A stretch of DNA of 11,277 nt from JAFGJQ01 sp964586145 (GTDB lineage Bacteria > Planctomycetota > Phycisphaerae > UBA1845): the NCBI GenBank assembly GCA_964586145.1, contig CAZPHH010000121.1, forward strand, positions 1 to 11,277, given 5' to 3'. The number at the start of each line of letters is the position of its first letter. The stretch's first letter is position 1. A program made the translations under genes and the position numbers. The notes under the pieces are model-generated. The model made no database searches. It had not been told where the DNA came from and saw nothing but the letters and a program-made list of their open reading frames with translations. Positions 5,506-11,277 of this stretch are shown piece by piece.

Positions 5506-6667
5506 CTAGCCGGACGCGTCCTTGCCGCGGTTCGCGGTTGCGGACGCCGCGGGCTTGTCCTGGCTTCGCCGGGCGAGGCGGCGGCGCAACTCGGCGTCGA
5601 TGAAGCCCTGCAGGTCGCCGTCCAGCACGCCCTGCACGTCCGAGTTCTTGTGCCCCGTCCGCTCGTCCTTGACCAGTTGGTACGGCTGCAGGGTGTACGT
5701 GCGGATGCGGTAGCCCCAGCCGATCTGACCCTTCTCGCTGTACGCCTTGGCCAGCTCCGCGTTCCGCTTGGCCTCTTCGATCTGGTACAGGCGCGAGGCG
5801 AGCATCTTGCGGGCGCTGGCCCGGTTCTTGTGCTGCGAGCGCTCGTTCTGGCACTGGGCCACGACGCCGGTGGCCAGATGGGTCAGCCGAACGGCGGACG
5901 ACGTTTTGTTCACGTGCTGACCGCCCTTGCCGCCGGCGCGGTACGTGTCTTCCCGCACGTCCTTGTCCCAGTCGATCTCGATGAGAATGTCGTCCACCTC
6001 CGGCTCCACGTTGACGGCCGCGAAGCTGGTCTGGCGCTTGCCCTGCGCGTTGAACGGGCTGATCCGCTCCATGCGATGCACCCCCATCTCACACGAGAGC
6101 AGCCCGTATGCGTAGGGGCCGCGCACCAGGAAGTCCACGGACTGGATGCCTGCCTCCTCCCCGTCTTTCAGGGCCAGTTGCTCCGCGGAAAAGTCGTTTC
6201 GCTCGAAGTAGCGCAGGTACATGCGCATCATCATCTCCGCCCAGTCCTGGGCGTCGGCGCCGCCGGTGCCGGCCTGGATGGAGAAGTAGCAGTCGCGAGC
6301 GTCGTTCGGGCCGGAGAGCAGGGCGAGCAGTTCCGCCTGGTCCACGCCGGATTCCAGCCGCTGGAGCGTCTTGTTCAACTCGTCGCGGGTGGCGGCGTCT
6401 TCCTCTTCGTCCAGCAGTTCCAGGGCGGTGGCCGCATCGCCGCTGCGGTCGAGCAGGGCCTGCAGCGGCTCCACGATGGCCTTGAGGCTGCGCAGCCGGC
6501 CCACGACCTGTCGCGCGGACTCCGGGTCGTCCCAAAAGCCCGGCCGGCCCATGCGCAGTTCCAGTTTGCTCAGTTCCTTCTTCTTGGCGAAGAGGTCAAA
6601 GAGAGTCCCGGAGCGCGACGATCCGGGCCGATAGGTCTTCGAATGTGCTGCGCGGGTCTTCGTACAT
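5506..6667 (-). CDS. prfB: peptide chain release factor 2, with programmed +1 frameshift
   Basis: RF2 ends translation at UGA and UAA. The start is ATG at 6667, with AGGAG seven bases upstream. A 23-codon leader frame (MYEDPRSTFEDLSARIVALR then DSL) runs into CTT TGA C, with the TGA at 6596-6598. Slipping one base reads GAC next and enters the long frame DLFAKKKELSKLELR followed by MGRPGFWDDP, giving a 386-residue product. The CTT TGA C site is the conserved autoregulatory frameshift of bacterial prfB: scarce RF2 lets the ribosome pause and shift. The Shine-Dalgarno-like stimulator is weak here (CGGGA, three bases before CTT, against AGGGGG in E. coli). SPF (residues 203-205), which recognises UGA, and GGQ (248-250), which triggers hydrolysis, are intact. 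A 20-residue Arg/Ala/Lys tail extends the C-terminus. PrmC is not in the window. Confidence 0.95.
6595..6601 (-). promoter_or_regulatory. prfB programmed +1 frameshift site CTT TGA C
   Basis: On the minus strand the heptamer CTTTGAC joins the leader frame, which ends in TGA at codon 24, to the main RF2 frame. Position and sequence match the conserved site in most bacterial prfB genes. The codon before it is TCT, and an imperfect internal Shine-Dalgarno CGGGA lies just upstream. Confidence 0.93.
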
Positions 6668-6746
6668 GAATCGTCTCCTGGCTCTTCCCCTGCGCGTTGC
6701 CGCGGCGACCGGGCCTGCGGCCTGACATCTCGGTGTCGGGCGATGT

Positions 6747-8507
6747 CTACTCCGGCGCGATCTCGCTGCCCGGAACGCGGCGGATTTCGCCGATCACCAC
6801 GTTCTCCACGGGAACGTTCTCCAACCCGCTGCGGGTGTCCGTCTCCACGTCGGCAATATCGTCCACCACGTTCATGCCGTCCACCACTTCCGCGAAAACC
6901 GTGAACGGGGGCGGGCCCTCGTCCAGGTTCGAGTTGTCGTCCAGATTGATGAAGAACTGCGTGGTGCCCGAGTTGGCGTCTTGTCCGCGCAGGGCCATCG
7001 CCATGGTGGTCCGGATGTTGCTGAGCCCGTTCGGCGCCTCGCTTTCCACCGGGTCGCGAATCAGCTCGGCGTCGATCTCGATGATCTCGTCCGGGTCGTC
7101 CGGGTCCGGTATGAACCCGCCGCCCTGGATCACGAAGCCGTCCACCACGCGGTGGAACAGCACGCCTTCATAGAAGCCCCCGTCGACGTAGCGCAGGAAG
7201 TTGGCCACCGTCTTCGGCGCCGCCTCCACCTCCAGCGCCAGCGTGATCTCGCCGAACTCCTCCACGTCGATCACGACTCGCGGGCGCGTGCCTTCCGGGG
7301 CCTCATACGAGGCCACGAACACATCCGCCGTGCCCACGCGCGGGCCGTGCTCGTCCTCAGTCCGCACAGTCAGCACGATGTGAATGGTGCCGGCGGCCGT
7401 AGCGGTGAGGGTCGTCTCCGCCGCAGTGGGATCCGCAATGGTACCCGGCCCGTCCACCATCTGCCAGTCATACGTCACCGAGTCAAACTCGCCGTCGAAC
7501 GACGCGGTCAGCGTCACCTCCTCGCCCACTCGGAGCACGGGCGACGAGGCCGTACCGGTGACGTCAACGGTCGTGGGAATCTCCACGGTCACCGCACGCG
7601 TGGCCTGGGCCGTTCGGTCGTTGGCCGTGTCCGTCGCCTGCACGCGCAGTTGCAGGGTCCCGCCCGCCGACGGTGTGACGGTGACCGTGGCCTGATCGCT
7701 GCCGTCGAGGTCGGCTTCGCCCGTCACGATCGACCAGACATACGTGATCGCCCCAACGCCGTTCGCGACCACGGCCGTCAGATTGAACGGTTGATCCAGC
7801 ACCGCCGTGCCGGGTCCGTCGATGGACACGGTCAGGTCTTCCAGTTCCGACACGATCACTTCGGTCCGGCCGGTGCCGACCTCGCCGGTCTGGGGATCTG
7901 TCACGTCCACGCGCAGAACAAACGTGCCCGCATCCGGGAATGTCGCGGTCGTTTCGGAAGCATCCGGCGCGCCCAGTGTCACGCTTTCAGCCGGGGTTTC
8001 TTCACCGTCTTCATCCTTCTGCAGGGCCGACCACGCGTACTCAAGCTCCCCGGTCCGGGAGGCCGTCGCGGTGAACGTGCCCTGGTCTCCGACGTTGAGG
8101 TTCTGCGGGCCGTCGGCAGCGACGCAGAAGTCACCCGATGCCCCCGGCGCTCCCACCGTCACCGTCACGAAGGACTGGCGACTCCGCAGGTGGGGGTCTG
8201 TGGCCACCACCCGAAACTTGTACTGTCCTTGCACATCCAGCGGGCCGGCCGTCGCCACCCGCTGGTCTGCGTTCTGAACGTCCACGTCCCCCGCGGCCTC
8301 CGGCTTGCTCGACAGCGACCAGCGGTAGGCCAGAACCCCCCCACCCGACCCGACTGCCCGCAGCGTCACCATATCCCCCTGTCCCACGCAGCGGTCCGAA
8401 CCGGCGTCCACGGAGGGCGGACGAGGGTTCTCCAGAAGCTGCGGGTTGCACGAGGCGCACAGCGCCCCCGCCAGAACAACGGCAGCGACGGTCAGTGTTC
8501 GTATCAT
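6747..8507 (-). CDS. PKD-domain lipoprotein with C-terminal cyclophilin peptidyl-prolyl isomerase
   Basis: A 586-residue exported protein. Residues 1-20 are a signal peptide (MIRTLTVAAVVLAGALCASC) ending in a near-canonical lipobox, with Cys20 as the likely lipidated residue; the Cys at -3 is unusual. Residues about 30-400 hold four immunoglobulin-like PKD-type repeats, recognised by YRWSL (61), YAWSAL (157), YVWSI (256) and YDWQM (346), each preceded by a strand on an xVTLxA pattern. Residues about 408-578 are a cyclophilin domain with FHRVVDGFVIQGGG (451-464), the TMAMAL and SGTTQFFIN segments (513-521), and FTVFAEVVDGMNVVD. The catalytic Arg453 and the Phe519 region are kept. Cis-trans isomerisation of prolines in cell-envelope proteins is the expected role. 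The start at 8507 is set by the signal peptide; the frame is open further up to 8783 through an Rhs scrap. prfB follows 79 bp downstream. Confidence 0.9.
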   Translation of the reverse strand: MIRTLTVAAVVLAGALCASCNPQLLENPRPPSVDAGSDRCVGQGDMVTLRAVGSGGGVLAYRWSLSSKPEAAGDVDVQNADQRVATAGPLDVQGQYKFRVVATDPHLRSRQSFVTVTVGAPGASGDFCVAADGPQNLNVGDQGTFTATASRTGELEYAWSALQKDEDGEETPAESVTLGAPDASETTATFPDAGTFVLRVDVTDPQTGEVGTGRTEVIVSELEDLTVSIDGPGTAVLDQPFNLTAVVANGVGAITYVWSIVTGEADLDGSDQATVTVTPSAGGTLQLRVQATDTANDRTAQATRAVTVEIPTTVDVTGTASSPVLRVGEEVTLTASFDGEFDSVTYDWQMVDGPGTIADPTAAETTLTATAAGTIHIVLTVRTEDEHGPRVGTADVFVASYEAPEGTRPRVVIDVEEFGEITLALEVEAAPKTVANFLRYVDGGFYEGVLFHRVVDGFVIQGGGFIPDPDDPDEIIEIDAELIRDPVESEAPNGLSNIRTTMAMALRGQDANSGTTQFFINLDDNSNLDEGPPPFTVFAEVVDGMNVVDDIADVETDTRSGLENVPVENVVIGEIRRVPGSEIAPE

Positions 8508-8531
8508 TCGTCCATTCCCAAGGTTGTGCGC

Positions 8532-8556
8532 GGCCGGGGCGGACCGCCGCCCGGCC
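8532..8556. other. GC hairpin upstream of the PKD-cyclophilin gene
   Basis: The arms GGCCGGG and CCCGGCC continue as CGG/CCG past one bulged G, with a 4-base loop. That gives ten base pairs in total, 25 bp upstream of the lipoprotein start. It may be part of its leader or the end of the upstream toxin-immunity transcript. No U-tract follows on either strand. Confidence 0.4.
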
Positions 8557-8639
8557 CGCTCTTGACCACTATCGTCTCGCCCCGCCGGCCCGCATGAGCC
8601 TACCCATCCTAACACGACCATCCGTGGCCGGTCAAAAGG

Positions 8640-8783
8640 CCCGCCCCCCGGCCCCACGGGGTCGCCGGCCGGCGAGTATTCCAGCCGGGCGACCTCGCTG
8701 CCGTCCGCGTTGCCCACGCCGACGACAGAGAAGTTCCCGCCGAGCAGGTAGTACGAGGTCTCGCCCGCCCGCAGGCCGGTGGG
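8640..8783 (-). pseudogene. orphan Rhs/YD-repeat core fragment
   Basis: Between the SUKH-like gene and the lipoprotein gene, the minus strand after a TGA (8784-8786) reads LRAGETSYYLLGGNFSVVGV, then NADGSEVARLEYSPAGDPVG. This matches the Rhs core pattern YYxxxxxxSVxxxxxxDGxxxxxxxYSPxGxP, which normally lies a few dozen residues before the RDP signature. No Rhs start, no RDP signature and no further repeats accompany it, so it is a scar and not a gene. It is GC-rich, like Rhs core DNA and unlike the adjacent immunity genes. By chance or descent it is in frame with the downstream lipoprotein. The rest of the spacer (8508-8639) holds only the hairpin. Confidence 0.7.
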
Positions 8784-8805
8784 TCACTCGGTCATCTTCT
8801 CCATG

Positions 8806-9453
8806 CTACCCATGAAGGGACTTGTACAACGCCAAAGCAGTACGCATGTGAGCGTTCGGAGTTTCGACCGTGAAGTTGTCCGCGTTATCTGACCCGCCGA
8901 CCAGTGGAGAGACAATTGGGACGTAGTGCATTCCTTCCGGCAATGGACCAAGACGCGCGGCTACGCGTCTCAGGCGATCCGGGTCTGTGCATGCATATCT
9001 TTCGTCGAGCACTGATGCGAACAAACTTCGAGGGCTGTCTGCCAAGACGAACGCTTCGAAGGTCTCAGGCGCGTAAAGGACTGCACGACACTGTTCTCCC
9101 TCCCATCGGAACCCAATCTGGTCACCAAAGCACGTCTCGGCGAAAAACACCGGACCCCCTTGGTTGGGACGTGGGTAGATCTCAAGCCAGAGGTCCTTCC
9201 GGTTCCACTCGACCAGACAATCGCGGTCCATGGGGACCTTGCCATCCCCAAATACATACAGTTCGCGATCAGCAAAGTAGCCTGCCCCGACTCTTTCCCA
9301 GAACTCCACCAGAGCTGAAGGCACCGTGACCGCAAACGCGTCCTGAACCTGCGCCTCCAGATAGGCCGCGTCAATAGGCTGCCAACTCCGATCCTCCTTC
9401 GGAAAGGCCCTGAGGAAGTCACCGAATGGCTTGTACGGGTCTCTCGCGGTCAT
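8806..9453 (-). CDS. SUKH/SMI1-KNR4 or Tdi1-like putative immunity protein
   Basis: A 215-residue soluble protein with features of the large family of immunity proteins that neutralise polymorphic toxins. An N-terminal VPSALVEFWERVGAGYF (44-60) matches the helix-then-glycine pattern of SUKH proteins. The middle FFAETCFGDQIGFRW (103-117) is the conserved strand pair. The C-terminus LPEGMHYVPIVSPLVGGSDN (171-190) and DNFTVETPNAHM resemble the C-terminal part of Tdi1/DUF1851-type proteins. I cannot decide between these two families by eye, and both are immunity families. It lies 13 bp downstream of the 153-aa ORF and belongs to the same unit as the Rhs toxin. GC content is lower than in neighbouring housekeeping genes, consistent with transfer. 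It may be the cognate immunity of the GIY-YIG tip or an orphan immunity gene from an earlier tip. Confidence 0.75.
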   Translation of the reverse strand: MTARDPYKPFGDFLRAFPKEDRSWQPIDAAYLEAQVQDAFAVTVPSALVEFWERVGAGYFADRELYVFGDGKVPMDRDCLVEWNRKDLWLEIYPRPNQGGPVFFAETCFGDQIGFRWEGEQCRAVLYAPETFEAFVLADSPRSLFASVLDERYACTDPDRLRRVAARLGPLPEGMHYVPIVSPLVGGSDNADNFTVETPNAHMRTALALYKSLHG

Positions 9454-9466
9454 CTCATTTTCGCGA

Positions 9467-9928
9467 TCAAGTTGAATCCACGTCGCCGTCGGCGGTCATC
9501 TCGTATTCCTCATCCCAAACCAGAACGAATCTCCCCTGCGCTTTCCAACAGGCAACATACTCCTCTGTCAATTCCACTTCTTCAGACGACTCTGAAGATG
9601 GGTCGTTCCCAAGATTCTGGAGGTACTCCGGTGCATCACGAATCCCTATCGTTTGCTCTTTGATGCAGAACTCCCGAACATGTATCGTGCTCGGAGCTAC
9701 ACCGAGTTCGCGCATCCATGCTCGCATCAAAGCGGCAGTAGCCTCCTTAGAAGACCCAGCGGGCATTGCCCTTGTTTCATAACGCAAGTACTCTCCTGAA
9801 TCGTCAAAGAAGACGCACAGGATGTCGCGTCCTTGTCTCCCGAGGAGAACCTGAAGACCGATCGATGGGTTCCGGCCCGCGGCAAAATACACAGACGAGT
9901 GTTTGATCGCGTATTGTTTCGCTTGCAC
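9467..9928 (-). CDS. unrecognised 153-aa protein, candidate immunity to the Rhs tip
   Basis: The frame starts with GTG at 9928 (reading MQAKQYAIKHSSVYFAAGRN), 18 bp after the Rhs stop codon. There is no clear Shine-Dalgarno sequence, so translation may be coupled to the toxin gene. No signal peptide or membrane segment is seen. The N-terminal half alternates strands and short loops (SIGLQVLLGRQGRDILCVFF), the middle has an amphipathic helix (SKEATAALMRAWMRELG), and the C-terminal third is strongly acidic (DPSSESSEEVELTEEY, then WDEEYEMTADGDVD). I recognise no family. Its place directly behind a toxin tip is where the cognate immunity gene is normally found, and an acidic surface would suit an inhibitor of a nucleic-acid-binding enzyme; both points are inference. 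Local GC is about 48 percent over 9541-9660, against about 73 percent over 541-600. Confidence 0.75.
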   Translation of the reverse strand: MQAKQYAIKHSSVYFAAGRNPSIGLQVLLGRQGRDILCVFFDDSGEYLRYETRAMPAGSSKEATAALMRAWMRELGVAPSTIHVREFCIKEQTIGIRDAPEYLQNLGNDPSSESSEEVELTEEYVACWKAQGRFVLVWDEEYEMTADGDVDST

Positions 9929-9946
9929 GTTGCACGTTCCCGTTGA

Positions 9947-11277
9947 CTATCTGACATGCCATTCCGTGGACACGGGTCCGGGGGGTATCCCTTGACCCGT
10001 ACGGCCTAGACGTCCGCCCGTGTTGTCCCACGGCAGGCCTCCAGGCGTCGCTCCCAAATGCTGGCGAAACTGCCCTTCAATAAGCCCCCGCATCTCCGCT
10101 GGCACCTCAAACACCTCCACTTCCAGGACCCTTCCTGTCTTCTGGCTGGCCGAGACATATGCCTTGAACCGACCGGTGAAAGTTTGTGGAGTTGTTTGCC
10201 CAACCTTAAGTATCTGCTCCGTATTTGCGTCACGGAGCAAGTACACCAAGCCCCCATCCTCGAACGCGGCTTGCCGCCATGTGGTGCCTGCAAGATCAAG
10301 AACATGGCCGCCCCTCGACACGACAATGTTCCCGCTGCCAGACGTTTGCTGCGCGGGCTTCATGAACGAGAACAGCAGTTGCTCTTCCCTCCGCGTGGCC
10401 GAGATTCTTCCCGGCGACAGGCCGCTTCCCAGAATAACGTCGCCCGGCTCCGCGTCAAACACGACCACCACCACGCGCTGATAGCCACGTTCGACTGCCG
10501 CGAGCACTCTCGAGCTCACGGACACTGGCCGGGCAGATTGCCCCGCTACATGGGAGACCGTCAGCGCGGGCGCCGCGGAAGCGCGTTCCAGCGCCAGCGC
10601 TGGTATGCCGACGGCGGCCACAACGGAGGGGGCCGTATCCACAGCAAAGGCGAGGGTAGGATAGCCGGCGTCCGCGAACAGTGAGTACGTCTCGGTCGGT
10701 GTCACCTCGCCCCAGATCATTTGCCGTGTACCCGCCTGGAACGAATCGACCCCGTGCAGCGAGAGAGCTCCGCCCCCCGCTACACCGGCAACCCCGCCCG
10801 TTTTCACGATGATGATCACGCCGACCGTGAACTCGGCCCCGCCTTCCGCCGCACGCATCCCGCCGGCGACTCGCGTGACGACAGGCTCCGCCCTGTTGGC
10901 CGTCTCGGCGAGCGGATAGATCAATCGCTGATCCACCTGCTCATAGACCAACTGGCGCATCGGATTCGGATCTGCGGTGATCCCCATTCGGTCGCTGACC
11001 TGCTCCATCCAGCCGTCACCGGTCAGGTACCTACGGATTGCCGCCAGCAAGCCATCATCTTCGTACTGCGTCCCCATCGGGTCGCGGAACCGCGCCGGGT
11101 TGCTTCCGAAGGCTTCGTAGAGGTTCCCGCCGTCGATGTAGCCTTTGGGGTCGCGTTGGAGGAAGCGGCCGTGCTTGAGGTCGAAATACCTCGCGCGGGA
11201 GTATTGGAGCGACAACGCGCCGTCCGGGCCCGACCGGCCACTGGTCAGCACGTCCACCATGCCGCCGTGCAGGGCGA
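9947..11277 (-). CDS. Rhs-family polymorphic toxin, C-terminal part with GIY-YIG-like nuclease tip (5' end outside window)
   Basis: The frame is open to the right edge, where it reads ALHGG before the Met at 11260, so only the last 442 residues are present. Numbering from that Met, residues 20-62 hold the Rhs core end signature: YSRARYFDLKHGRFLQRDP and NLYEAFGSNPARFRDPMG. Residues about 135-225 are a hydrophobic pre-toxin linker with HGVDSFQAGTRQMIWGE. Residues about 337-437 look like a GIY-YIG endonuclease: VYLL (339-342), KVGQT (352-356), Arg364, a helix with Glu389 or Glu395 before the conserved end, and WDNT (411-414, Asn413). Such tips cleave DNA or RNA in competing cells after release from the Rhs shell. 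The start upstream and the export route are unseen. Two candidate immunity genes follow at once. The core is firm; the tip family is probable. Confidence 0.88.
   Translation of the reverse strand, partial: ALHGGMVDVLTSGRSGPDGALSLQYSRARYFDLKHGRFLQRDPKGYIDGGNLYEAFGSNPARFRDPMGTQYEDDGLLAAIRRYLTGDGWMEQVSDRMGITADPNPMRQLVYEQVDQRLIYPLAETANRAEPVVTRVAGGMRAAEGGAEFTVGVIIIVKTGGVAGVAGGGALSLHGVDSFQAGTRQMIWGEVTPTETYSLFADAGYPTLAFAVDTAPSVVAAVGIPALALERASAAPALTVSHVAGQSARPVSVSSRVLAAVERGYQRVVVVVFDAEPGDVILGSGLSPGRISATRREEQLLFSFMKPAQQTSGSGNIVVSRGGHVLDLAGTTWRQAAFEDGGLVYLLRDANTEQILKVGQTTPQTFTGRFKAYVSASQKTGRVLEVEVFEVPAEMRGLIEGQFRQHLGATPGGLPWDNTGGRLGRTGQGIPPGPVSTEWHVR

Noticed and set aside
5161..6669. 502-residue plus-strand frame opposite prfB
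   Set aside because: It is the antisense shadow of RF2, whose SPF and GGQ motifs fix the coding strand.
6981..8597. 538-residue plus-strand frame opposite the PKD-cyclophilin gene
   Set aside because: His/Arg/Gly-rich shadow frame. The minus strand has a signal peptide, four PKD-like domains and a cyclophilin domain.
8508..8717. N-terminal extension of the lipoprotein from the GTG at 8717
   Set aside because: A clear lipoprotein signal peptide begins at 8507. The upstream part is an Rhs scrap followed by unstructured sequence.

Overview
The window is GC-rich bacterial chromosome, probably a metagenome-assembled member of the Planctomycetota. That placement is an inference from several signs: a DUF4190-type two-helix membrane protein, a CxxCGYSLRGLP zinc-ribbon head, GC-rich palindromic repeats scattered between genes, 16-bp GGGATCRAGGG tandem repeats, and an Rhs/YD-repeat protein. 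One scaffold gap of 100 N (4545-4644) is flanked by an identical 55-bp sequence on both sides. The contigs therefore probably overlap, and nothing is likely to be missing.

Left part (1-4075), housekeeping genes. The tail of an unidentified gene ends at 65. purU (formyl-THF deformylase, +) follows, with a good promoter whose predicted start falls on the ATG. purU converges on a DUF4190-like membrane protein (-). Upstream of that gene lies a 152-bp spacer filled with palindromic repeats, then proS (-). Divergent from proS is a small BFD-type [2Fe-2S] protein (+), also apparently leaderless.

Middle part (4076-8507), mostly minus strand. A 16-bp tandem repeat array and a cluster of GGGACCGGCT hairpin repeats fill 4077-4326. 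Upstream of them in minus-strand order lie a short zinc-ribbon remnant, a small acidic ORF interrupted by the N gap, a tandem ACT-domain protein, prfB and a lipoprotein. prfB carries the classic CTT TGA C programmed +1 frameshift, so its true start is 6667, not the internal Met. The lipoprotein has PKD-like domains and a C-terminal cyclophilin domain.

Right part (8508-11277), accessory polymorphic-toxin locus, all minus strand. The 3' end of an Rhs gene (its 5' end lies beyond the window) carries the Rhs core signature, a hydrophobic pre-toxin linker and a C-terminal GIY-YIG-like nuclease tip. It is followed after 18 bp by an unrecognised 153-aa ORF and after another 12-13 bp by a SUKH/Tdi1-like protein. 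These two are the candidate immunity genes. Just downstream is an orphan scrap of Rhs core (about 8640-8783). GC content in the immunity genes is visibly lower than in the surrounding chromosome. This toxin-immunity cassette, with its uncharacterised 153-aa member and Rhs scar, is the most interesting system in the window.
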